Assembly (NCBI GenBank): GCA_027061425.1 | Contig: JALSUN010000008.1 | Location: 1 to 15,682, forward strand | Length of the DNA: 15,682 nucleotides | Direction: 5' to 3' | Origin: Helicobacteraceae bacterium | GTDB lineage: Bacteria > Campylobacterota > Campylobacteria > Campylobacterales > Sulfurimonadaceae | In this document: positions 8,685 through 14,800 of the stretch, one piece after another | Numbering within the stretch: the first letter of the stretch is position 1 | Layout of the letters: each line of letters starts with the position of its first letter | The notes under the pieces: model-generated | What the model saw: the letters and a program-made list of their open reading frames with translations, nothing else | What the model was told of the DNA's origin: nothing | Databases searched by the model: none | Translations under genes and position numbers: made by a program

Positions 8685-10011
8685 CTTCACCTGTATACTC
8701 ACCGACTTGAGCCTCAATGAGTACTACAGGGATCTTACCATCATTAGCCAGGCGGTGGACTTCACCCATCTTAATGTAAGTAGATTCGTTAGGACGTATC
8801 AGTGTTGTCTTCTCCCCTACAGTCACTGTCGCTGTTCCACTCACTACGATCCAGTGCTCATTACGATGATAGTGCTTTTGAAGACTAAGTCTTTTACCTG
8901 GATTTACTTCTATACGTTTTATCTTATAACCCGGTGTATCTTCAAGTACGGTGTACGTTCCCCAAGGTCTGTGCCCTGTCAAGTGGATGTTGTGAAGATC
9001 AGAGACCTCTTTAATCTTTTGCACTACCTGTTTGACTTTTTGAGAACTCCCTTTTTTACTGATCAAAAGGGCATCGCCTGTATCTACGATAATCAGGTCT
9101 TCTACATCAACTGTCGCTACATACTTCTCTTTAGCATAGACCAGGTTGTTCTTAGAGTCTATAGAGATGTGTTTGTCCGTTAGGGTGTTGTTGTTGGCGT
9201 CTTTAGGCAACTCTTCAAAAAGTGCATCAAAACTGCCTACATCACTCCAGTCAATGTCTGCCGGTACTACTTTAACGTTAGAGGCCTTCTCCATCACCGC
9301 ATAGTCTATGCTGTCTTCAGGGATCTTGGCCATATCTTCATGGGAAATTCGTATGATGCCCTCTTTGCTTGCCTGCTCATAAGCGGATTGGGAAGTCTCA
9401 TACACCTCAGGAGCATGGGTCTGTAAAGCTTCAAGAAAGACACCTGCCTTAAACATAAACATACCACTGTTCCAGTAGTAGTTGCCTGCATCAACATAGG
9501 CCTGCGCTTTTTTGGCATCGGGTTTTTCATGAAAGGCTTTAACATCAAACTTTTCAGCCTCAATGTAACCAAACCCAGTCTCCGCAAAAGTAGGGGTGAT
9601 CCCAAAAGTAACCAAGGCATCGCTTTCAGCCAACCCTTGTGCTTCTTCTAGTACTTTTTTATAAGCTGCTTCATCTTTTATAAGATGGTCTGAAGGCGTC
9701 ACTAAAACCATCTCTTCATGTTCAAGTGCAAAACAGGCCAAGGCGATAGCGGGCGCAGTGTTACGTCCCACAGGCTCAAGCAGATACTTGTTATTAGAAC
9801 GCCCTAACTCTTGAAGCTGATCTAGTGCCAGAAAGTACTGCTCTGTGTTAGAAACTATAAACTGTGTATCACATACCGCTGCATTTCTCTCTACAGTAAG
9901 CTGAAACAGAGACTTCTCGTCAAAAAGCTTGACAAATTGCTTGGGCATAAGCGTACGACTAATAGGCCAAAGTCGTGTACCACTGCCACCGCATAATATA
10001 ATGTTTGTCAT
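8644..10011 (-). CDS. manC: Mannose-1-phosphate guanylyltransferase / mannose-6-phosphate isomerase
   Basis: A 455-residue bifunctional enzyme making GDP-mannose for surface polysaccharide. The N-terminal nucleotidyltransferase opens with IILCGGSGTRLWPISR and PKQF, the GGxGxRLWP/PKQ signature, and carries LVTPSDHLI, NYYWNSGMFMF and VVPADIDWSDVGSF. The C-terminal cupin isomerase domain (about 340-455) has RPWGTYTVLE, KRLSLQKHYHRNEHW with metal-binding His/Glu, and GEYTGEDDIVR. Length and order match the AlgA/ManC/CpsB type II enzymes; algA would be an equally valid symbol. ATG 10011 is preferred over the frame opening at 10053 because it starts right before the nucleotide-binding motif and has AAGGA 8 nt upstream. 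Its -10 (TATAAT) lies 10066-10071. It overlaps the next capsule gene. Confidence 0.92.
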   Translation of the reverse strand: MTNIILCGGSGTRLWPISRTLMPKQFVKLFDEKSLFQLTVERNAAVCDTQFIVSNTEQYFLALDQLQELGRSNNKYLLEPVGRNTAPAIALACFALEHEEMVLVTPSDHLIKDEAAYKKVLEEAQGLAESDALVTFGITPTFAETGFGYIEAEKFDVKAFHEKPDAKKAQAYVDAGNYYWNSGMFMFKAGVFLEALQTHAPEVYETSQSAYEQASKEGIIRISHEDMAKIPEDSIDYAVMEKASNVKVVPADIDWSDVGSFDALFEELPKDANNNTLTDKHISIDSKNNLVYAKEKYVATVDVEDLIIVDTGDALLISKKGSSQKVKQVVQKIKEVSDLHNIHLTGHRPWGTYTVLEDTPGYKIKRIEVNPGKRLSLQKHYHRNEHWIVVSGTATVTVGEKTTLIRPNESTYIKMGEVHRLANDGKIPVVLIEAQVGEYTGEDDIVRLEDDHQRV

Positions 10012-10065
10012 CAGTAAGATCCTTAGAAGGTGTTTTTGACTTTTGGGATACACAAAAGTATGTGA

Positions 10066-10071
10066 ATTATA
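10066..10071 (-). promoter_or_regulatory. -10 box of the manC-kpsC-like unit
   Basis: A perfect TATAAT on the minus strand 54 nt before the manC start, in the gap after the HEPN gene. TACTTT about 17 nt upstream is a weak -35. This gives manC and the following KpsC-like gene a promoter independent of the MNT/HEPN pair. Confidence 0.5.
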
Positions 10072-10098
10072 ACATAGAGGTGTGGGTAAAAGTAACTG

Positions 10099-10479
10099 TT
10101 ATGCTTCTATTTTTATAATTAAATCTGAAATATTCTTTTCCAAAAACTCAAGTTTTTCATCACAAATCATAAAAATTGTTTCAGAATCTATGTCTATATA
10201 ATGATGTGTAATAATCTCTCTGGTTTTTATAATTTTACTCCAGTAAGATCTCTCAGCTACTTCAAGTAAAAAGTCTCTGTCACGTTTATCGATGTTTTTT
10301 AAAGCTTCGCCTATTGACTGCAAACGCATAGAGATAGCATCTAACTTCGTCATACCTTCTTTACTATACATGAAGTCATCACTACAACCAATACCTTCAA
10401 ATCGCTCTTTTATCATTTGGATACTTGCCAGTACAAATTTTAAAAGTTCAGCATTATTGACTTTATCCATAAATGACAT
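10099..10479 (-). CDS. HEPN-domain toxin (HepT-like) of an MNT/HEPN type VII toxin-antitoxin pair
   Basis: A 126-residue all-helical protein of the HepT/DUF86 group. The catalytic RX4HXY motif is intact: R87, H92 and Y94 in TREIITHHY. In characterised pairs HEPN proteins act as RNases and the partner nucleotidyltransferase silences them by AMPylating the Tyr of this motif; both key residues are present here, so the pair looks functional. Its start lies 17 bases inside the MNT gene, so the two are coupled. ATG 10470 is a possible shorter start. The pair interrupts the capsule locus between manC and the second KpsC-like gene, which suggests a later insertion. Confidence 0.82.
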   Translation of the reverse strand: MSFMDKVNNAELLKFVLASIQMIKERFEGIGCSDDFMYSKEGMTKLDAISMRLQSIGEALKNIDKRDRDFLLEVAERSYWSKIIKTREIITHHYIDIDSETIFMICDEKLEFLEKNISDLIIKIEA

Positions 10480-10753
10480 CTTTTTGTATATTGGTGATGA
10501 TGATCTTATTATTATTTTTATGTTTATGAAAAAGGTCGATTTTTTTATGGTATAAATTTTCTAAATAAGTCCAAAGACCTGCCAGGTTGTCAAATGTCTT
10601 ATGATGAAACTCAACGTATATATCGATGTCACTTTCATCAGTCTGTTGATCTTTAGCATAACTACCAAATAGACCTATTTTAGCCACTTCAAACTCTTTT
10701 TCTATAAAAGGTCGATTTTCAGACAATTTAGTTAGAACATCATTTTTAGTCAT
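10463..10753 (-). CDS. MNT-family nucleotidyltransferase antitoxin (MntA-like)
   Basis: A 96-residue minimal nucleotidyltransferase. The family's GSx10DxD signature is exact: G30-S31 (GLFGSYAKDQQ), then D42 and D44 (SDIDIYVEF), followed by a KKIDLF segment supplying the usual third acidic residue (D73). Such proteins detoxify a HEPN partner by transferring AMP to it. AAAGGAG lies 5-6 nt before ATG 10753, and a TATAAT at 10792-10797 provides a promoter. First gene of the pair. Confidence 0.85.
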   Translation of the reverse strand: MTKNDVLTKLSENRPFIEKEFEVAKIGLFGSYAKDQQTDESDIDIYVEFHHKTFDNLAGLWTYLENLYHKKIDLFHKHKNNNKIIITNIQKDVIYG

Positions 10754-10791
10754 TTAAATCTCCTTTAGAATTGTTAAACTTAATATTTTAA

Positions 10792-10797
10792 ATTATA
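10792..10797 (-). promoter_or_regulatory. -10 box of the MNT/HEPN operon
   Basis: TATAAT on the minus strand overlaps the stop codon of the upstream KpsC-like gene (GTG TTA TAA T). It lies 38 nt before the MNT start. There is no good -35. It suggests the toxin-antitoxin unit carries its own promoter right from its junction with the capsule gene. Confidence 0.5.
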
Positions 10798-11767
10798 ACA
10801 CACTTCGCATCTGAGTTATACTCTGCATCGTCTCAAAAATATCGATCTCTTTTTTACTTTTAGGATCAACATAGCGGGTATAAAGGATGTAAGCAGCAGC
10901 AAAGACTTCCTCTACACTCAAACTCCTTTGTCTCCTACTACATACTGACTTATCAGTTGTAATACCCCACCCAGCATAAAATGGCATCCCAAAGCAGACA
11001 CACTCACATCCGACCAGTAGCGCTTCAAACCCCATGCCCGATGTCTTTGTATAGACCTTCTCAAAATGTTTTAAAAGAGAAAGAGGGTTAAAGTTTTCCT
11101 CTATGATGATGCATTTTTTCTTTAAGCCGTTTATATCAATGTCAGACTTTTTTTTGCCACTGAGTACATCAGGGTGTATCTTGATGTAAACTTTTGCTTC
11201 CGGGTTTTCACTGATGGCAGCATCTATCATGTCATCTGTTGTGTAGGCATCCAACATACCATACTTCAAAGAGGCATCACCCGCTGTTTGCGCAACAACA
11301 AGTACTTTTTTTCCTGTGTCATTTTGAAAATAGTCCTGGGGAACATCTTGAGAGTTGTTGTACTTAGAGATGTTGTGCTCGACCATAAACTCCATAGCCC
11401 TCTTAGCATCTTGCATAAGCTGCATATCTGAGACAAAATCATAAGCGTTTAAAATGTTTTCAAGTCGTGAGGGTCTAGTAGCATCATAGTAGATGCCTAT
11501 GTCGTCTTCTACTATGGAAAAAGAGGGAGATCCATCAATACCCAACCCGGCTGAGCGTATGAAACCGTCTTCTAGCAAAATAAAAGAGCTCTTATGACGC
11601 TCAGCCAGGGCTACAGCCCGTAAACCAGACTTTTTTCGACCCCAACCATAAAAAGTACCGGTAACAGAGAAAAGCTTTTTAAGCAATGAGTAATGTTCCA
11701 ACTTCAAAAAGTGTTTAGTGCTTTTTATAAGTGACTTACTTAGGGTCAGGTGATTACTGATTACCAT
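10793..11767 (-). CDS. Single-module KpsC-like capsule beta-Kdo transferase (N-module-like) starting in a repeat
   Basis: A 324-residue homologue of the same capsule Kdo-transferase family. Motifs: FYGWGRKKSGLRAVALAERH, LLEDGFIRSAGLGIDG, a GIYYDATRPSRLENIL segment characteristic of the first KpsC module, VYIKIHPDVLSGKKKSD, GMGFEALLVGCECVCFGMPF, FYAGWGITTDKSVCSRRQRS and ILYTRYVDP. Together with the gene at 7566-8684 it may represent a split KpsC. The start is odd: ATG 11767 and the first nine codons (MVISNHLTL) come from the 23-bp repeat at 11743-11765, and no other ATG occurs near. AGGGA lies about 6 nt before that ATG, inside the end of the upstream glycosyltransferase, whose stop is 14 bases into this gene. 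Confidence 0.76.
   Translation of the reverse strand: MVISNHLTLSKSLIKSTKHFLKLEHYSLLKKLFSVTGTFYGWGRKKSGLRAVALAERHKSSFILLEDGFIRSAGLGIDGSPSFSIVEDDIGIYYDATRPSRLENILNAYDFVSDMQLMQDAKRAMEFMVEHNISKYNNSQDVPQDYFQNDTGKKVLVVAQTAGDASLKYGMLDAYTTDDMIDAAISENPEAKVYIKIHPDVLSGKKKSDIDINGLKKKCIIIEENFNPLSLLKHFEKVYTKTSGMGFEALLVGCECVCFGMPFYAGWGITTDKSVCSRRQRSLSVEEVFAAAYILYTRYVDPKSKKEIDIFETMQSITQMRSVL
11743..11765 (+). repeat. RAYT-family 23-bp quasi-palindromic repeat, copy R1
   Basis: GGGTCA followed by GGTGATTACTGATTACC, a 17-nt near-palindrome with two G-T pairs. It sits on the junction of the glycosyltransferase and KpsC-like genes: on the minus strand it supplies GGT AAT CAG TAA, the end of the former, and most of MVISNHLTL, the start of the latter. 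It has the same orientation as R2, with GGGTCA pointing away from the transposase. Confidence 0.85.
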
Positions 11768-13112
11768 CTATTTCCCTGATTGATGCATCCAATAACTTAG
11801 TGACAATATCATTTTTTTGTACCACTATTTCAGAAGGTGCCGGAAATCTTCTCTGCAGATCATTAGACATAAATGGTATCTTTCCCTCCTCCTGCATCTG
11901 TATATGCCAACTATTCCAAGCTTCCCAGTAGGCTAAACGTACTGGAGACATCCCTTTCGCACAGTAACCGGTAGAAGAAGCGTTCATCAGAGACTCTTCT
12001 CGATGGGCTCCTAATGTCAGAGGTTTTTTGACACTTCGCATAGCTTTTAAGCCAAACACCTGTTTGAGTCTGGCTAAAAACTCACTATCGGCCCCGGTTC
12101 GTACTAAGTCCCATGCTCCTGTTCTCTCTAAAACAAGTTTTTTTCTAAACAGAGGGGATGAAGGGTTCAGCCGTAAAAGGGGATATACTGCTCTAGCATA
12201 GTAAGTTCCATCATTTTCTATACGGATCCAGTTAGACGTTGTAAAGACTACTGTCTCATCTTCTATTAACGGTTTCATTTGTAACTCTATTTTTAATGGA
12301 TGTGCAAAATCATCGGAGTCATGGCAGACGACGAACACTCCTGTACTATGTTTCAACGCAACAGTTTTAGCAACATAGGTCCCAACATTTTCTTCCAGAT
12401 ATATAGTCTTAATCCGACTGTCTTTTTGTTTTAAAGTATTCATAATATCAGGTGTATTATCACTACTAGCATCATCTACGATAATGAGTTCAATATTTTT
12501 GTAGGTCTGATTTAACAACGACATTACTGAAGCTTTAATATAAGTACTGGAGTTATATGCTGTCATAAGAATGGAGACAAGCGGTCCATCCTGAGATTGG
12601 TCAACCTTACCTTCTATGTTTAGTACACTAGGCATTTGCGTTTTGTTTTGTAAAGTCAAAGGGGTTAGTCCAAATCCATCTAAATATGCGTTTAACATCT
12701 TTAGTTTTAGATCTGCTTTATTTTTTTCTACATTGCTTTTATATAACAAGAGCTCAGGGTCTTTTAAAAACTTTTTTTGAGTATTAAGCAGTTCAACACT
12801 TTTTTCTGTTTGACCTAGACTTTGATATAAAGCGGCTAAGAGTAGACTTTTAGACTTTTTTTTCTCTAGTAACTGTACTGAAAGAAGAGGTGCATAAGGT
12901 GCAAGGTCTTTAGCTAAGTAATATACTTTACGCTTAAAAAGCCAAGATGTTCTGACCTTTGTCAGCTCTTGCTGTGCTTCTTCATAAAACCCACATGCTG
13001 CAAGTGAGACAAGCTTCGCATGTAAAACTTTTGTACTTGAACTACTTGGTAAATTCAGTACATGACTGTACATACCACGCTTATATAGGGTCAGGTGATT
13101 ATTAATTACCAT
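11754..13112 (-). CDS. GT2-family glycosyltransferase of the capsule locus, both ends in repeats
   Basis: A 452-residue protein. Residues about 175-390 form a GT-A glycosyltransferase family 2 domain: PLVSILMTAYNSSTYI, LLNQTYKNIELIIVDDASSD, NVGTYVAKTVALKHSTGVF, then the HDSDDFAHP DxD-type metal/nucleotide-sugar site. The N-terminal 170 residues are helical (LVSLAACGFYEEAQQELTKV, LAALYQSLGQTEKSVELLN) and look like TPR-type helices. The acceptor and donor sugars are unknown; a capsule or surface glycan role follows from its neighbours. ATG 13112 lies in the tail of the transposase gene and the first nine codons (MVINNHLTL) are repeat-derived. ATG 13073 (MYSHVLNLP) is a plausible ancestral start but lacks a clear ribosome-binding site, while 13112 has AGGA 6-7 nt upstream. 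The C-terminus DGNQ is encoded by repeat R1. Confidence 0.78.
   Translation of the reverse strand: MVINNHLTLYKRGMYSHVLNLPSSSSTKVLHAKLVSLAACGFYEEAQQELTKVRTSWLFKRKVYYLAKDLAPYAPLLSVQLLEKKKSKSLLLAALYQSLGQTEKSVELLNTQKKFLKDPELLLYKSNVEKNKADLKLKMLNAYLDGFGLTPLTLQNKTQMPSVLNIEGKVDQSQDGPLVSILMTAYNSSTYIKASVMSLLNQTYKNIELIIVDDASSDNTPDIMNTLKQKDSRIKTIYLEENVGTYVAKTVALKHSTGVFVVCHDSDDFAHPLKIELQMKPLIEDETVVFTTSNWIRIENDGTYYARAVYPLLRLNPSSPLFRKKLVLERTGAWDLVRTGADSEFLARLKQVFGLKAMRSVKKPLTLGAHREESLMNASSTGYCAKGMSPVRLAYWEAWNSWHIQMQEEGKIPFMSNDLQRRFPAPSEIVVQKNDIVTKLLDASIREIDGNQ
13088..13110 (+). repeat. RAYT-family 23-bp repeat, copy R2 (left end of the transposase unit)
   Basis: GGGTCA followed by GGTGATTATTAATTACC. It contains the transposase stop (GGT AAT TAA on the minus strand) and codons 2-9 of the glycosyltransferase. 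With R3 (13921-13943) it forms 23-bp inverted ends around the transposase with only one differing position, defining a unit of 856 bp. Confidence 0.88.
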
Positions 13113-13872
13113 TGACGATCCTGTTCACCATACCTTGCGAGAGTCCTACTTGTTTGGCTATTTTATGTTGAGACCATCCATCTTTGTGTGCCGCTTTTAT
13201 CTGTTCATTTCGTTCAGAGAGTTTATTAACGTTTGTAAAATAAAGTGCTAAAGGCTGTTTCTTATCTTTTGGTACATAAAGGGCTTCTAATGCTTCATTG
13301 TCAATTGGTTCGAGGACTCTCTCGATCTTCTCCAGTCGTTCACCTTCTCCCATGTCAAAAAAGTCTACGATCTCTTGTGTTGTCTGGAACCATTGAAAGA
13401 GAAGCGAGTGTTTAAGACAAGGGATACACTCTTGAAGCTGAACAAACTGTCTATAACTTGAGAAGGGGTAGGTACCAAGTCGCGTTATCATGTTGGCGCG
13501 AAGTGGGTTATGTTCTATATATCGAAGTAACTCGTAAAGATAAGCTTCATTAGTGATATACCAAGACTTGTAACGTCCCTGCCATAGATGACCGCTACGT
13601 TGATACTTTTTATTAAAATAGATAGCATAGTTGGCATTGATCTGGCGCATAAGCAAAGAGAGGTTTTCAGAGGTGGTCTCTATGAGCAGATGGTAATGGT
13701 TGTCCATAAGACAAAACGAGTGGAGTATGGCGTCATGTTTCTTTAGGCTTTTACAGAGGATCTTTAAAAAGCTCTCTTTGTCCTGTTTGGACTCAAACAC
13801 GACACCTCTATTAACACCTCGGTTGATAATGTGATGGTAACCTGCAAAGTCTATACGGGGTCGTCTTGCCAT
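13102..13872 (-). CDS. Y1/HUH transposase of the REP-associated (RAYT) type
   Basis: A 256-residue single-strand DNA transposase of the Y1_Tnp (IS200-like) family. The N-terminus MARRPRIDFAGYHHIINRG and the FCLMDNHYHLLIET segment carry the HUH pair H59 and H61. The RAYT-type helix YLYELLRYIEHNPLRAN contains the probable nucleophile, Y118. A C-terminal helix-turn-helix (WSQHKIAKQVGLSQGMVNRI, about 232-251) may contact DNA. Such enzymes cleave and join hairpin-forming repeats, and this one lies between two inverted copies of the 23-bp quasi-palindrome. ATG 13872 has GGTG about 5 nt upstream, and a TATACT -10 is at 13900-13905. The stop lies inside repeat R2 and its last bases overlap the next gene. 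The frame is intact, so the enzyme is probably active. Confidence 0.9.
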   Translation of the reverse strand: MARRPRIDFAGYHHIINRGVNRGVVFESKQDKESFLKILCKSLKKHDAILHSFCLMDNHYHLLIETTSENLSLLMRQINANYAIYFNKKYQRSGHLWQGRYKSWYITNEAYLYELLRYIEHNPLRANMITRLGTYPFSSYRQFVQLQECIPCLKHSLLFQWFQTTQEIVDFFDMGEGERLEKIERVLEPIDNEALEALYVPKDKKQPLALYFTNVNKLSERNEQIKAAHKDGWSQHKIAKQVGLSQGMVNRIVNGN

Positions 13873-13943
13873 TACACACCTTTGATTTATAGTAGCTTCA
13901 GTATAGCAGGTGAAGCTTTAGGTAATTAGTAATCACCTGACCC
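13865..13943 (-). repeat. 79-bp transposase 5' unit, copy A (contains 23-bp repeat R3 at 13921-13943)
   Basis: Runs from the third codon of the transposase through its ribosome-binding site, -10 box and the R3 repeat. Two inverted repeats compete: AGCTTCA (13894-13900) with TGAAGCT (13911-13917), and CAGGTGA (13907-13913) with TCACCTG (13933-13939). Copies B and C (14674, 15596) are identical to each other and differ from this one at a few positions. Confidence 0.9.
13900..13905 (-). promoter_or_regulatory. -10 box of the transposase promoter, carried in the 79-bp unit
   Basis: TATACT on the minus strand, 27 nt before the transposase ATG, with AAAGGTG as ribosome-binding site. The same -10 is retained in copies B (14709-14714) and C (15631-15636), so these units may act as mobile outward promoters. 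No convincing -35 is seen. Confidence 0.45.
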
Positions 13944-13960
13944 ATCTACTGACCCATCTA
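13937..13960. repeat. 12-bp tandem duplication next to R3
   Basis: CTGACCCATCTA occurs twice in a row, the first copy overlapping the outer end of R3. The second GACCC may be what is left of another repeat end, or a slippage product at the boundary between the transposase unit and the toxin-antitoxin unit. Confidence 0.75.
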
Positions 13961-13971
13961 CTCTTTGAGGT

Positions 13972-14250
13972 CTAGGCACTAGCTTGTAGTTTAACACCAA
14001 AGCTATCTAAAACTTTCATAATAGTCTCAAACCGTGGTTTAGCATCGGCACTAAATGTTTTATAAAGACTCTCTCTACCTAAACCTGTATCTTTAGCTAT
14101 TTGACTCATTCCTTTAGCTTTGGCTATATTACCCATAGCTATAAGAAGCTCATTAACGTCTCCATCAGCTAGGATTTGAGAGAGGTACTCTGCTATCATC
14201 TCTTTTGAGTCTAGGTATTGTGCTGCATCAAATGTTGTTAAGTTATTCAT
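13972..14250 (-). CDS. HigA-like addiction-module antidote
   Basis: A 92-residue antitoxin with an XRE-type helix-turn-helix (MSQIAKDTGLGRESLYKTFS, residues about 48-67) after a helical start (TTFDAAQYLDSKEMIAEYLS). It matches the addiction-module antidote group that partners Gp49/RelE-like killers. It should bind and neutralise the toxin and repress their promoter. AAGGAG lies 7 nt before ATG 14250; the gene overlaps the toxin by 8 bases, in toxin-first order. Confidence 0.88.
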   Translation of the reverse strand: MNNLTTFDAAQYLDSKEMIAEYLSQILADGDVNELLIAMGNIAKAKGMSQIAKDTGLGRESLYKTFSADAKPRFETIMKVLDSFGVKLQASA

Positions 14251-14542
14251 AGTTTAGCTCCTTGCATATTTTTTTGGCTTTTTCTATGTCTTTATTTTGG
14301 GATGATTTGTCTCCGCCAACGAGCAGTATAACAATATCATCTCCAATTTTTGTATAATAAACTCTATATCCTGCACCTACTGTAATTCTCAGTTCACTAA
14401 CTTCATTACCAACAGATTTGTGATCACCAAAGTTCCCCTCTTTTACTCGATCAATCCTTCTTAATATAGCCACTTTACCCTGTATGTCTTTTAGCTTGAT
14501 AAGCCATTTTGTAAATAATTCCGTCTGTTTTATTAAATACAT
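14243..14542 (-). CDS. HigB/RelE-superfamily addiction-module toxin (Gp49-like)
   Basis: A 99-residue toxin, probably a ribosome-dependent mRNA interferase. Family motifs: LRRIDRVKEGNFGDHKSVGN, VSELRITVGAGYRVYYTK, LLVGGDKSSQNKDIEKAKKI. ATG 14542 (MYLIKQTELFTKWL) is chosen over the frame opening at 14656 because that extension reads backwards through the transposase relic. The promoter at 14549-14578 would start transcription at or next to the ATG, so the mRNA may be leaderless; an AAGGA sits 12 nt upstream. It is followed directly by the antitoxin. The pair fills the interval between the transposase unit and a truncated copy of it. Confidence 0.87.
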   Translation of the reverse strand: MYLIKQTELFTKWLIKLKDIQGKVAILRRIDRVKEGNFGDHKSVGNEVSELRITVGAGYRVYYTKIGDDIVILLVGGDKSSQNKDIEKAKKICKELNYE

Positions 14543-14548
14543 AGTAGT

Positions 14549-14578
14549 ATTGTATCCTTTTAGATACTTATTTGTCAA
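14549..14578 (-). promoter_or_regulatory. Strong promoter of the toxin-antitoxin pair, probably leaderless
   Basis: Consensus TTGACA (14573-14578), an 18-nt spacer, and TACAAT (14549-14554). Six bases separate the -10 box from ATG 14542, which would put +1 on the A of the start codon. The -35 abuts the broken end of the transposase relic at 14580. Confidence 0.65.
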
Positions 14579-14579
14579 C

Positions 14580-14681
14580 GGATCTTTAAAAACCCTCTTT
14601 GTCCTGTTTAGACTCGAACACAACCCCTCTGTTGATAATGTGATGGTAACCTGCAAAGTCTATACGGGGTCGTCTTGCCAT
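14580..14681 (-). pseudogene. Truncated, frameshifted copy of the transposase 5' end
   Basis: Close copy of the transposase region 13758-13872. From ATG 14681 it reads MARRPRIDFAGYHHIINRG, lacks four residues (a 12-bp in-frame deletion), continues VVFESKQDKEGF, then stops at TAA 14586-14588 after a 1-bp deletion shifts the frame: 31 residues versus 256. HUH and Tyr motifs are missing. Similarity ends at about 14580, where the toxin promoter begins, so the rest was replaced or deleted. Confidence 0.88.
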
Positions 14682-14752
14682 TACACACCTTTGATTTATA
14701 ATGGCTTTAGTATAGCAGGTGAAGCTTTAGGTAATTGGTAATCACCTGACCC
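14674..14752 (-). repeat. 79-bp transposase 5' unit, copy B (contains repeat R4 at 14730-14752)
   Basis: Identical base for base to copy C (15596-15674) and a few substitutions away from copy A. R4 reads GGTAATTGGTAATCACC then TGACCC on the plus strand. It keeps the -10 (TATACT) and AAAGGTG ribosome-binding site of the transposase. Confidence 0.92.
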
Positions 14753-14789
14753 ATTTTCTAGCTTTGCATCATGAGACTTTTATTTGTGA

Positions 14790-14795
14790 TATAAT
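14790..14795 (+). promoter_or_regulatory. -10 box of the small membrane protein pair, probably leaderless
   Basis: A perfect TATAAT five bases before ATG 14801, so transcription should begin on or beside the start codon. A TTGCAT 19 nt upstream is a poor -35. No ribosome-binding site fits before the ATG. Confidence 0.55.
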
Positions 14796-14800
14796 TTGGT

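Noticed and set aside
8554..9183. 209-codon plus-strand open frame
   Set aside because: Antisense to the well-supported manC and KpsC-like genes, with no protein family features.
10012..10053. N-terminal extension of manC to ATG 10053
   Set aside because: The family begins directly at the IILCGGSGTRLWP strand, and AAGGA is placed for ATG 10011.
14543..14656. N-terminal extension of the toxin to ATG 14656
   Set aside because: It would be translated from the transposase relic, upstream of the toxin's own promoter, and family members begin at the MYLIKQT position.
14484..14741. Plus-strand open frame whose C-terminus is identical to one ending at 15663
   Set aside because: The shared protein tail is only the 79-bp repeat translated backwards; both frames run antisense to the toxin or small membrane gene and lack ribosome-binding sites.
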